Shown: positions 11,753 through 23,080 of the stretch, piece after piece
Layout: every line of letters starts with the position of its first letter
Position numbering within the stretch: position 1 is the first letter of the stretch
From: Pseudomonas huaxiensis
Lineage (GTDB): Bacteria; Pseudomonadota; Gammaproteobacteria; Pseudomonadales; Pseudomonadaceae
Reading direction: 5' to 3'
NCBI RefSeq assembly: GCF_003231275.1
Contig: NZ_QKVL01000003.1
Span: 62,001 to 126,000 of the forward strand
Length of the DNA stretch: 64,000 nt
Program-made: the position numbers and the translations under genes
Notes under the pieces: generated by a model
Seen by the model: only the letters and a program-made list of their open reading frames with translations
Told to the model about the DNA's origin: nothing
Databases searched by the model: none

Positions 11753-12898
11753 ATGATCATTTCCGCCTCCACCGACTATCGCGCCGCGGCCCAGAGCAAG
11801 CTGCCGCCATTCCTGTTCCATTACGCCGACGGTGGCGCATACGCCGAATACACCCTGCGCCACAACGTCGAAGACCTGGCCAGCATCGCTTTGCGTCAGC
11901 GCGTTCTGAAGAACATGTCCGAACTCAGCCTGCAGACCCGGCTGTTCGATGAAACCCTGAACATGCCGGTCGTGCTGGCTCCGGTCGGCCTGACCGGCAT
12001 GTACGCCCGCCGTGGCGAAGTCCAGGCTGCCCGCGCGGCCGCCGCCAAGGGCATTCCCTTCACCATGTCGACGGTCTCGGTCTGCCCGATCGAAGAAGTT
12101 GCCCCGGCCATTGACCGGCCGATGTGGTTCCAGCTTTACGTGCTCAAGGACCGCGGCTTCATGCGCAACGCCCTGGAGCGTGCCAAGGCTGCCGGCGTGA
12201 AGACCCTGGTGTTCACCGTCGACATGCCGGTTCCCGGCGCTCGCTACCGCGATGCCCACTCCGGCATGAGCGGACCGAACGCGCCGCTGCGCCGCGTCTG
12301 GCAAGCCATGACTCACCCGCAATGGGCGCTCGATGTCGGTCTGCTGGGCCGTCCGCACGACCTGGGCAACATCTCCAAATACCGTGGCAACCCCACCGGT
12401 CTGGCCGACTACATCGGTTGGCTGGGTAACAACTTCGACCCGTCGATCTCCTGGAAAGACCTGGAGTGGATCCGCGAATTCTGGGACGGCCCGATGATCA
12501 TCAAGGGCATCCTCGATCCGGACGACGCCCGCGACGCGGTGAAATTCGGCGCCGACGGCATCGTCGTGTCGAACCATGGTGGTCGCCAGCTCGACGGCGT
12601 GCTGTCCAGCGCCCGCGCCCTGCCGGCCATCGCCGACGCGGTGAAGGGTGACATCACCATCCTCGCCGACTCCGGTATCCGCAGCGGCCTGGACGTGGTG
12701 CGCATGATCGCCCTCGGTGCCGACACCGTGATGATCGGCCGCGCCTTCCTCTATGCCCTGGCCACCCACGGCGAGGCCGGCGTACGCAACCTGCTGGACC
12801 TGTTCGAGAAAGAAATGCGCGTGGCCATGGTGCTCACGGGCGCCAAGTCCATCAGCGAAATCACTCGCGACTCGCTGGTCCGCGAACTGGGCGCCTGA
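11753..12898 (+). CDS. lldD: FMN-dependent L-lactate dehydrogenase
   Basis: 381 aa respiratory, membrane-associated enzyme oxidising L-lactate to pyruvate and passing electrons to quinone. FMN alpha-hydroxyacid dehydrogenase fold. It begins [30 protein letters not shown]. The active-site motif [10 protein letters not shown] (about 273-282) carries the catalytic His and substrate-binding Arg. Length and motifs are complete. Lies 69 bp after lldP. Confidence 0.97.
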   Translation: MIISASTDYRAAAQSKLPPFLFHYADGGAYAEYTLRHNVEDLASIALRQRVLKNMSELSLQTRLFDETLNMPVVLAPVGLTGMYARRGEVQAARAAAAKGIPFTMSTVSVCPIEEVAPAIDRPMWFQLYVLKDRGFMRNALERAKAAGVKTLVFTVDMPVPGARYRDAHSGMSGPNAPLRRVWQAMTHPQWALDVGLLGRPHDLGNISKYRGNPTGLADYIGWLGNNFDPSISWKDLEWIREFWDGPMIIKGILDPDDARDAVKFGADGIVVSNHGGRQLDGVLSSARALPAIADAVKGDITILADSGIRSGLDVVRMIALGADTVMIGRAFLYALATHGEAGVRNLLDLFEKEMRVAMVLTGAKSISEITRDSLVRELGA

Positions 12899-12977
12899 TA
12901 GCGCGCCCACACCCCACACCGCCTGATTGACCGGGGCACGCGGCGCGCCAGACGCCGCGGCCCCGCGAGGAGACTGC

Positions 12978-15788
<2,811 letters not shown>

Positions 15789-15793
15789 GGCAA

Positions 15794-15830
15794 TCGCGGC
15801 GGGCCGTTACCGGTCAACGGCCCGCCGCGA
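15794..15830 (+). terminator. Terminator hairpin after dld
   Basis: A long, nearly perfect GC-rich stem (TCGCGGCGGGCCGTT / AACGGCCCGCCGCGA) starts 6 nt after the dld stop. It lacks a long T-run but closes the lactate operon. Confidence 0.7.
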
Positions 15831-15914
15831 GATTCATCTGAACCCCTGGCAAGCGGCGAAGTCCATCCTGATAGGCCCCATCTTCCCGAGGCCTTCCCAG
15901 CCAAGGAGATTCAC

Positions 15915-16193
15915 ATGAAGCGTACTGTGATTACCGGACTGTTCATGAGCGCCGCACTGCTTGCCTCCCCTGTGTTTGCCGCAGACGACCTGTGTGCTGC
16001 GAACCTGCAGAAAATCGACGACCAAGCGGCCACCCTCAGCACGACCTCGGAAAACCTCGCCAAGTCAGTCAAGGAACAAACCGACGACGCCCGCGCCGCC
16101 CAGGCGGCAGGCAACGACAAGGACTGCATCGCCCTCACCACGAAGGCCCTGAAGGATCTGGAAGACAGCACCAAAGGCGGCGGTAACCAGTGA
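15915..16193 (+). CDS. Small secreted hypothetical protein
   Basis: 92 aa with a clear signal peptide (MKRTVITGLFMSAALLASPVFA, cleavage after AFA at about 22). The mature part is a Lys/Asp-rich, Ala-rich predicted helix with two cysteines (DDLCAANL and KDCIAL) that could form a disulfide. It ends in GGGNQ. Good ribosome site AAGGAG. Probably periplasmic. I do not recognise a named family. It lies between the lactate operon and ssrA, in backbone-like base composition. Confidence 0.8.
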   Translation: MKRTVITGLFMSAALLASPVFAADDLCAANLQKIDDQAATLSTTSENLAKSVKEQTDDARAAQAAGNDKDCIALTTKALKDLEDSTKGGGNQ

Positions 16194-16289
16194 GCCAGCG
16201 CGTCCGGGCGATGGTGTACGTCGCCCGGATGATGGCGTATACTCCGCCTCACGCGCTTGATAAAGGCGCTCAGCTAGAGAGCAACAATT

Positions 16290-16681
16290 GGGGCCGATTA
16301 GGATTCGACGCCGGTAGTGAAACTCTAGGTGCATGCCGAGTTGGTAACAGAACTCGTAAATCCACTGTTGCAACTTTCTATAGTTGCCAATGACGAAAAC
16401 TACGAGGGCTACGCTCTCGCTGCGTAAGCAGCCGAGCCCGCTCTTCTGGTAGCTTCGGCTCCAGCAATCACTAGGGGATGCCTGTAAACCCGAAGTGATT
16501 GTCATACAGAACAGGATCGCCGTGCAGTACGTTGTGGACGAATCGGCTAAAACTTACACAACTCGTCCAAAGCACCCTGCCCGTCGGGCGGCTGCGGATT
16601 AACTCAGTAGACACGGCTAAGCATGTAGTACCGACAGCGGAACATTGGCGGACGGGGGTTCAAATCCCCCCGGCTCCACCA
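16290..16681 (+). ncRNA. ssrA: Transfer-messenger RNA (tmRNA)
   Basis: The 5' end reads GGGGCCGATTAGGATTCGAC, the conserved tmRNA start. The 3' end has the TPsiC-like GGTTCAAATCC and encoded CCA. The tag frame (16386-16427) reads ANDENYEGYALAA then TAA, ending in the ALAA degron. tmRNA rescues stalled ribosomes with SmpB, which is also encoded in this window. Its 3' end is the insertion site of the downstream integrase island and remains intact after integration. Confidence 0.96.
16662..16681 (+). other. Presumed left attachment site (3' end of ssrA)
   Basis: The last bases of ssrA (T-arm and acceptor end) directly precede a P4-type integrase on the same strand, the standard layout for islands that insert at tmRNA. 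No second copy of the 20-bp end was found by eye further right, so the exact core cannot be delimited. Confidence 0.6.
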
Positions 16682-16692
16682 AATTTACATCT

Positions 16693-16719
16693 AAAGACGT
16701 CCACGGACGTCTTTTTTTG
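16693..16719 (+). terminator. Rho-independent terminator of ssrA
   Basis: The stem AGACGTCC/GGACGTCT with a 2-nt loop is followed by seven T's, 12 nt past the ssrA CCA end. A related palindrome (CGTCCATGGACG, 16761-16772) lies 45 nt further on and may be an integrase arm site or a relic of an earlier junction. Confidence 0.85.
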
Positions 16720-16854
16720 TGCCTGAAATCCAGCAAAATCAAGGCTTTAGGGTCTATTAGCGTCCATGGACGTCCGGCACAATCCACGACATCGGGTATT
16801 CCAGATGGTATTCCAAGCCCTTCAGTGGTAGTTTTTGGAATACCAATTGATGTC

Positions 16855-18123
16855 ATGGAACACCTCATGTGCGCCCAAGCCACCCGCCTCTCTGACCGCC
16901 AGCTCAAAGCGGTAAAGCCGAAAGACAAAGACTACGTCCTCAGCGATGGAGACGGTTTGCAGCTGCGCGTGAGGGTCAATGGTTCTACGCTCTGGAATTT
17001 CAACTATCGGCAGCCGATCACCAAGAACCGCATCAATATGGGCCTCGGCACCTATCCAGAGCTCTCACTCGCGCAAGCCAGGAAGAAGACGGTCGAAGCC
17101 AGAGAGCTTCTCGCCCAGGGCATCGATCCGAAAGAACAACGTAGCGAGTTGGAGCAGACAAAAAGGCAGGCAACCGAGCACACGTTCGAGAACGTGGCAT
17201 CTGCCTGGTTTGAACTGAAAAAAGATTCGGTCACTCAGGCGTATGCCGAGGACATCTGGCGCTCTCTTACGCGGCATGTCTTTCCATCGCTGGGAACAAC
17301 ACCTATCTCGCAGATCAATGCCCCGAGGGTCATCGAGCTGCTGCGCCCTCTGGAAACCAAAGGCAGCCTGGAGACCGTGAAGCGACTGACCCAACGACTC
17401 AACGAGATCATGACCTACGGCGTGAACTCGGGAATGATCTTCGCCAACCCGCTCAGTGGTATTCGGGCCGTTTTCAAGAAACCGAAAAAACAAAACATGG
17501 CAGCCCTCCGTCCGGAAGAACTGCCAGAGCTGATGATTGCCATTGCTAATGCGAGCATAAAAAGAACAACGCGCTGCCTGATCGAATGGCAACTTCACAC
17601 AATGACTCGCCCAGCGGAAGCCGCTACGACATCCTGGGCTGACATCGATCTAGACAAGAAAATCTGGACGATCCCAGCGGAGCGGATGAAGAAGCGACGT
17701 GCGCACGTCATACCACTGACTGAACACGCACTTGCTCTGCTGGAGACAATAAAGCCCTACAGCGGCCACAGAGAATACGTGTTCCCAGCTGACAGAGACC
17801 CACGGGATCATTGCAATAGTCAGACGGCAAACATGGCCCTGAAACGTATGGGATTTGAAGGTAGATTGGTGAGCCACGGCATGCGCTCCATGGCCAGTAC
17901 GATCCTGAACGAAGAAGGATGGGAACCTGAGCTTATCGAGGTCGCACTTGCGCACGTAGACAAAGACGAGGTACGCAGCGCATACAACCGAGCGGACTAC
18001 ATTGAGCGCAGACGCCCTATGATGATCTGGTGGAGCGAACACATTCAAAAAGCCGCCACTGGCAGCCTGTCCGTCTCTGCCATCCAGGCGCCTAGAGACT
18101 TAAAAATAGTATCGATGGGCTGA
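16855..18123 (+). CDS. P4-type tyrosine recombinase / island integrase
   Basis: 422 aa. An N-terminal Arm-binding DUF4102 domain (LSDRQLKAVKPKDKDYVLSDGDGLQLRV, about 9-36) is followed by a core-binding SAM-like domain (about 100-180). The catalytic domain has Arg in TMTRPAEA, HxxR in SHGMRS, His in ALAHVD and the nucleophile Tyr in the AYNRADY region. It catalyses integration and excision at ssrA. Start chosen at MEHLMCAQ; ATG 16867 is equally possible. An open frame to 16645 would overlap ssrA and is rejected. Confidence 0.95.
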   Translation: MEHLMCAQATRLSDRQLKAVKPKDKDYVLSDGDGLQLRVRVNGSTLWNFNYRQPITKNRINMGLGTYPELSLAQARKKTVEARELLAQGIDPKEQRSELEQTKRQATEHTFENVASAWFELKKDSVTQAYAEDIWRSLTRHVFPSLGTTPISQINAPRVIELLRPLETKGSLETVKRLTQRLNEIMTYGVNSGMIFANPLSGIRAVFKKPKKQNMAALRPEELPELMIAIANASIKRTTRCLIEWQLHTMTRPAEAATTSWADIDLDKKIWTIPAERMKKRRAHVIPLTEHALALLETIKPYSGHREYVFPADRDPRDHCNSQTANMALKRMGFEGRLVSHGMRSMASTILNEEGWEPELIEVALAHVDKDEVRSAYNRADYIERRRPMMIWWSEHIQKAATGSLSVSAIQAPRDLKIVSMG

Positions 18124-18284
18124 TTCCAAGTTTCCGCTTAGGCGCTGCTATTGCGCTTAAACCCAGGCAAAGAGTGAGGGTTAGATAAAATTGATATCGC
18201 AAGCGGCTCTTAATCTTGAAATATACACTATATCGAACACTTCGACCCCAAACATTGCCAACTCCTTCAAGGAAAGATAATAAA

Positions 18285-19274
18285 ATGAAAAAACCGACCA
18301 AAATAAACTCCATATTAATTACAATCTTATTCAGCAGCTTCGCATATAGTGAACCAACAACCCCTCCGCTCCCCCCTCATGAAAGTAGTGCTAGCGCACA
18401 AAAAGCAGAAAGCTCACCAGAAAAAGCAACCTCTCCCTCATCCAATACAAAGCAAACCGAGCAACACCCACTAAAAATCACCGAAACTAGCGAATCAACA
18501 AATATAACACAGCCAGAACTCCACAAAGAACTTGTAGAAATACATGATCAATTACAAAAGTTAAAGCCCTGGTACACCGCACTTTTTCCGGGATTGTTTG
18601 CTCTACTCGGTATTGTGATAGGAGGGATAATATCTCTGCTTATTCAAAGAGGCCAGCGCCTTCATGACACCACCGAGCGACTCAAAAAATCGGGGTTTGA
18701 AGCAAAGCTAAAACTAATTGAATATCGAAGCAAGCAAGTAAACGAATTCTACGGCCCAATGCTTGTGCTATTAAAGCAAAGCAAAGAGCTAAGTATGCAG
18801 CTACACAACCAATTAGCCAACGATGCTCCTGAACGGTACAAGTTTGAGAGTGACAGTACCAAGAAGATGAGTACATCATTGTTCATTTATGAGACAGGCC
18901 AGCCCAAGAAAGCATTTAGACTTATTTCGGAATTACCTTACTTGGGAACCCATCATAAAGCAGCTTTACCTAGGGTAAAAGTCATAATAGACACAGGTGA
19001 GCGCCTTGCAAAACTTATTGAAGAAAAATCAGGACTCGTAAAGCCGAGTAGCCAGGATCTAATCGGCTGTCTTGGAACTTACTTAGCGCACCTTACAGCA
19101 TTACGTGACGCATACTCGCTCACTCAAAAAACTAAAGGCACTGCCCTGCGCACTCATGATGCAGTGTTTCCAAGAGAGATCGAAGGACTGACTCGAAGCG
19201 ATTACGACGACTTCATTAAGCAAATAGAAGAATGGGAGAATCTGGTAGACAAACTCCTAAGGGATCAAAAATGA
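18285..19274 (+). CDS. Membrane-anchored hypothetical protein
   Basis: 329 aa, AT-rich, with a good AAGGA site. An N-terminal signal or anchor (KINSILITILFSSFAYS) precedes a low-complexity Ser/Pro/Glu/Lys linker (about 25-75) and a short coiled coil (ELHKELVEIHDQLQKL). One strong transmembrane helix follows (about 100-122, ALFPGLFALLGIVIGGIISLLI). The last 200 residues are soluble and helical, with conserved-looking charged segments (LKLIEYRSKQVNEFYGPML). I cannot name the family. It shares a 4-bp ATGA overlap with the methyltransferase gene, so the two are translationally coupled. Possible island cargo or defence function; unproven. Confidence 0.75.
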   Translation: MKKPTKINSILITILFSSFAYSEPTTPPLPPHESSASAQKAESSPEKATSPSSNTKQTEQHPLKITETSESTNITQPELHKELVEIHDQLQKLKPWYTALFPGLFALLGIVIGGIISLLIQRGQRLHDTTERLKKSGFEAKLKLIEYRSKQVNEFYGPMLVLLKQSKELSMQLHNQLANDAPERYKFESDSTKKMSTSLFIYETGQPKKAFRLISELPYLGTHHKAALPRVKVIIDTGERLAKLIEEKSGLVKPSSQDLIGCLGTYLAHLTALRDAYSLTQKTKGTALRTHDAVFPREIEGLTRSDYDDFIKQIEEWENLVDKLLRDQK

Positions 19275-19891
19275 AAAATCTAAGGACATTGGCACCCGAA
19301 GCTGACAGTCAAACAATTGATTACTACAACAAAAATGGTGAAGAATATGCCGAGAAGACTCTCCACCTGCAATTGAACGATCAGTGGCTAGAGTTCACCA
19401 CGCATATAAAACCAAAAGGAAAAATATTAGATATCGGCTGCGGCTCTGGTCGAGACATGATTAAATTCCAGCAACTTGGGTTTTTTACCGAAGGTCTCGA
19501 AGCCTCCCCGGTAATGGCAAGAATCGCACGCCAAAACAGCGGATCAGTGGTCCATGAAATCCCTATTGAAAAAATGACCTTTAACGAGCAATTTGATGGG
19601 GTCTGGGCATGCGCATCACTACTTCACGTACATGAAGACAATCTACTGCTTGTGTTTGACAAAATCTTCACATCACTTAAAAGTGACGGATGTTTTTATT
19701 TTTCTTTGAAGCATGGTAAGGGCCAGATACGCCACGATGATGAAAGGCTATTCGTGTACTACAATGAAAGCAGGCTTCGGGGCCTCCTCAATAAATTTAA
19801 CTATATCAATACCCTACGAATCTGGACATCAAAAGATTCAGCTCAACGTGCAGGCAATCTATGGCTAAACTGCATTATAAAAAAAACATAG
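19271..19891 (+). CDS. Class I SAM-dependent methyltransferase
   Basis: 206 aa. Motif I ILDIGCGSGRD lies at about 51-61, an acidic residue ends beta2 (TEGLEASP), and the motif II/III region is FDGVWACASLLHV (about 98-110). Methyltransf_11/25 type. It resembles small-molecule (tellurite/thiopurine-like) methyltransferases more than DNA methylases: no NPPY/DPPY or PC motif is visible. Substrate unknown. Translationally coupled to the upstream membrane protein gene. AT-rich like the rest of the island. Confidence 0.82.
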   Translation: MKNLRTLAPEADSQTIDYYNKNGEEYAEKTLHLQLNDQWLEFTTHIKPKGKILDIGCGSGRDMIKFQQLGFFTEGLEASPVMARIARQNSGSVVHEIPIEKMTFNEQFDGVWACASLLHVHEDNLLLVFDKIFTSLKSDGCFYFSLKHGKGQIRHDDERLFVYYNESRLRGLLNKFNYINTLRIWTSKDSAQRAGNLWLNCIIKKT

Positions 19892-20307
19892 TAGGACAAA
19901 AAATCCAGTTCAGCCTTTAGCTCTACGTTTAATGTTAGGAATCAAGTGTTGTCATGCTGACGTTAATAAACTCATAGAAACGCCCGATCTATGTAGCTCT
20001 TTAAGTCTTAAATGGCAACCCTGTCGATTCGACGCCCCCACCCCTGTGAACAACCAAACAGGCCGCGCCGATCCAGATCTATGGATTGCATAGACCCCAC
20101 GGAATCGCCTTTACGGTTCGCTGCTCGATGAGATGATTCCATACGAAATAAATCGACGTTAGACAGGGAATGAATGGAAAGGGCTTGGGAAGGTTTCGAA
20201 TTGCAACGATGTGGCAATACCTCATACCTCGAACCAGCCAATGCTGACGTGGTAAACACTCAGTAGCAGCAATCTGTACGTCAAAAAAAGACATACACAG
20301 CAAAAAT
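19892..20307. other. Intergenic stretch upstream of dnd operon
   Basis: About 0.4 kb. Short open frames on the reverse strand (20008-20351) lack ribosome sites and family features. I see no RNA gene. It separates the methyltransferase operon from the dnd promoter. Confidence 0.5.
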
Positions 20308-20338
20308 ACGTTTAAAAATATGCAAAAAACGTCATAAT
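20308..20338 (+). promoter_or_regulatory. Candidate dnd promoter with inverted repeat
   Basis: The arms ACGTTT (20308-20313) and AAACGT (20327-20332) flank an A/T-rich centre. They overlap a plausible promoter, TTTAAA (20311-20316), 16 nt, CATAAT (20333-20338), 32 nt before the dndB ATG. In other strains DndB represses the dnd operon by binding an operator there; this repeat is a candidate by position only. Confidence 0.35.
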
Positions 20339-20369
20339 TGGGGCATCTCAACGACTTGACCGATGGGCC

Positions 20370-21455
20370 ATGACCTCACTTCACGCCGATTATTGCTACT
20401 CTTTTCCCGCAGTGAGGGGCATCCAAGCAGGCCGCCCCTTCTATATAGCGACCTGTCCCCTAAGGATCATCCCAAAAATATTCAGCTTTGATGAATGCGA
20501 GGTCCCGCCGGAGCTGCGCGCCCAGAGAATTATCAACAAAGCGCGTATCCCTGAAATGGTGAGGTATTTGTTGGACAATCCTGGGAACTACGTATTTTCC
20601 GCGCTTACAGCTTCCATAGCGGTAGACGTTGCATTTGAGGAGCACGCCGGTTCCTACAACCTAGGGACATTAAGGGTCCCTATGGACGCGCAAATCCTCA
20701 TCAATGACGGCCAACATCGTCGAAAAGCAATTGAAGAGGCACTTCAAGAACGGCCAGAACTCGGGCAGGACAACATACCTGTTCTGTTCTTTGTCGACGA
20801 AGGTCTTAGACGTAGCCAACAGATGTTTGCCGACCTAAACAAATACGCAGTCAAGCCCAGCCCCTCCTTGGCAACGCTTTACGACCATCGGGATCCTGAG
20901 TCGGAACTCGCGCGCACCCTAGCAACGACCATCTGTCCTTTCATGGGCCTTACAGAGATGGAGAGATCCAACGTAGCAGTTAGATCTAATAAATTATTTA
21001 CTTTGAGCAGCATCAAACAAGCGACTCGAGCTCTCCTAGGAAAAGGTAATCGTGATACATATAGCGATGCAGAGTCGCTGTTGGCAAAAACTTACTGGGA
21101 GGCCCTATATCAGTGCATGCCCGATTGGCAGATGGCGATCAAAAAGGAAGTTTCACCAACCCAATTACGCTTAGAGTATATTCATGCACATGGCGTCGGA
21201 TTGCATGCACTCGGACTTTTGGGTAAACATCTAATTTTCGCACGCCCAGAAACTTGGGAAAGTGAACTCCAAGAACTTAGACATATAGACTGGAGCAAAA
21301 CAAATCCTGAATGGTTACGCCGAACCATGTCCCATGGAAAGCTAAGCAAGTCTACAGTTTCTATTCAATTAACATGCAATGCGCTAAAACAAGCGCTCCA
21401 ACTTCCTCTAACTCCAGAAGAAGTCATGTTGGAAAAACAGGTTTTACAGCAATGA
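20370..21455 (+). CDS. dndB: DNA phosphorothioation regulator DndB
   Basis: 361 aa, the usual DndB length. It has the family hallmark DGQHR at 113-117, within the segment ILINDGQHRRKAIEEAL, followed by FADLNKYAVKPS (about 152-163). DndB is the transcriptional regulator of the modification operon and influences which sites are modified. The DGQHR box is related to the ParB/Srx nucleotide-binding fold. First gene of dndBCDE, overlapping dndC by 4 bp (ATGA). There is no strong ribosome site before the start, so the start is moderately sure. Confidence 0.92.
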   Translation: MTSLHADYCYSFPAVRGIQAGRPFYIATCPLRIIPKIFSFDECEVPPELRAQRIINKARIPEMVRYLLDNPGNYVFSALTASIAVDVAFEEHAGSYNLGTLRVPMDAQILINDGQHRRKAIEEALQERPELGQDNIPVLFFVDEGLRRSQQMFADLNKYAVKPSPSLATLYDHRDPESELARTLATTICPFMGLTEMERSNVAVRSNKLFTLSSIKQATRALLGKGNRDTYSDAESLLAKTYWEALYQCMPDWQMAIKKEVSPTQLRLEYIHAHGVGLHALGLLGKHLIFARPETWESELQELRHIDWSKTNPEWLRRTMSHGKLSKSTVSIQLTCNALKQALQLPLTPEEVMLEKQVLQQ

Positions 21456-23080
21456 GTAACCTTAACCAAAATTTCGACTTAGCCGATTACGAAGACTTCA
21501 TTAACAAAGAAATCTTCGCAGGCAAACCTTTAGCGGATTATGTTGCTGAAGTGCAACGAATATACTGCTCAGATGGCCGCCCATGGATCATCGGTTATAG
21601 TGGAGGAAAAGATTCATCAGCAGTCATTACGCTGGTCTATCTTGCATTACTCGGATTAAAACCGGAAGATCGAAAAAAACATGTTTTCTTAGTCTGCTCA
21701 GACACTCTTGTTGAAACACCGGTAGTCGTAGACTTAATACTCGAAAGCATGCAGCTAATTGAAAAAGGTGCCCGCAGAGATGGTCTTCCAATTACTCAAC
21801 ACGCTGTAACGCCGAAGGTTTCGGAAACATTTTGGGTAAATCTATTAGGCAAAGGGTATCCTGCGCCAAGTAGAAGTTTTCGCTGGTGCACCGAACGGAT
21901 GAAAATAAACCCAGTAAGTGAGTTCATCAAAGAAAAAGTCAGTCAGTTTGAAGAAGTAGTAGTTCTGCTTGGGGCCCGAAGCAGCGAGAGTTCATCTCGG
22001 GCGCAGGTGATTGCAAAGCATAAGATTGATGGCACACACTTGGCACGTCATACCACTTTAGCCAACGCCTTTATATACACACCAATTGACACTTGGGACA
22101 CTGAAGATGTATGGAAGCTGCTTCGCGGTGCTTTCCGTTACGCCGGCGTCGATATCGAAGAGTGGGAGAATCCATGGGGCGGAAGTAATCGGCAGTTGTG
22201 GACGCTTTATATGCACTCCTCTGGACAAGGGGAATGTCCTTTAGTAATTGACGAAAGCACTCCCTCATGTGGAAATTCTCGCTTTGGCTGTTGGACTTGT
22301 ACGGTCGTTACCAAAGATCGTGCGATGGAAAGCCTTATTCAGAACGGTGAAGATTGGATGCTACCGCTTTTGAAATTTAGGGACCTTTTGGCAAGCACAA
22401 GTGACCCGGAGCAAAAAAACGTTTTCCGTAATTATAAACGGAGATCGGGCAAGGTGACTTATCAGTATGCAAAAGAAGGCGCAGATCTTAATGAAGTACG
22501 GAAGCATGTCCCTGGTCCTTACTGGCTAAAGTATCGAAAAATCTGGCTTCAAGAGCTGCTCGAACTTGAAAGAGACATCAACAAAGGTGGCCACTCTATA
22601 AAGCTCATTTCCGAGCCGGAATTGCATGTTATCCGGCAACAATGGCTTAGAGATCCTAATGAGCCTGATTGGAGAGACGAGCTCCCTGAAATATACCGCA
22701 ACGTATATGGAACTGATTTAGCCTGGGTTATCGATGACCAAAGCAGATTCGATGTCCACGATGCCGATATACTTACCGATATATGTTCGAAATATGAAGT
22801 AGAGCCAGAAATGGTGATGAAATTGATTGAGCTTGAAATTTCCATGGAAGGTTTGGGGCGACGGCAAGGTATATTTGAAAAAATTGGGACAGTCCTCAAA
22901 CAAGACTGGGGATCACTTGAGGTTATCGAACAGCAAAACACCGCACTTCAGAAGCGACATGAACGGGACCTTCATGCTGACGCTATTTCAATTTTGGAAA
23001 ATGATTTAAAAAACATATCCGAGCAGATTATTGAAGTGGAAAAAACCAAGAGCTCACGGCGTGAAGACTTTGTTAAATGA
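21452..23080 (+). CDS. dndC: DNA phosphorothioation sulfur-transfer protein DndC
   Basis: 542 aa PAPS-reductase/ATP-pyrophosphatase family. PP-loop SGGKDSS at 50-56. Cysteines for a 4Fe-4S cluster appear in FRWCTERMK (about 148) and in CGNSRFGCWTC (about 270-280). It activates the DNA backbone and transfers sulfur received from a cysteine desulfurase. Overlaps dndB and dndD by 4 bp each. No dndA lies nearby, so a chromosomal IscS probably supplies sulfur, as in many Dnd strains. Confidence 0.95.
   Translation: MSNLNQNFDLADYEDFINKEIFAGKPLADYVAEVQRIYCSDGRPWIIGYSGGKDSSAVITLVYLALLGLKPEDRKKHVFLVCSDTLVETPVVVDLILESMQLIEKGARRDGLPITQHAVTPKVSETFWVNLLGKGYPAPSRSFRWCTERMKINPVSEFIKEKVSQFEEVVVLLGARSSESSSRAQVIAKHKIDGTHLARHTTLANAFIYTPIDTWDTEDVWKLLRGAFRYAGVDIEEWENPWGGSNRQLWTLYMHSSGQGECPLVIDESTPSCGNSRFGCWTCTVVTKDRAMESLIQNGEDWMLPLLKFRDLLASTSDPEQKNVFRNYKRRSGKVTYQYAKEGADLNEVRKHVPGPYWLKYRKIWLQELLELERDINKGGHSIKLISEPELHVIRQQWLRDPNEPDWRDELPEIYRNVYGTDLAWVIDDQSRFDVHDADILTDICSKYEVEPEMVMKLIELEISMEGLGRRQGIFEKIGTVLKQDWGSLEVIEQQNTALQKRHERDLHADAISILENDLKNISEQIIEVEKTKSSRREDFVK

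Noticed and set aside
20008-20351. Two overlapping reverse frames before dndB
   Set aside because: No ribosome site, no motif, and they overlap the dnd promoter region.
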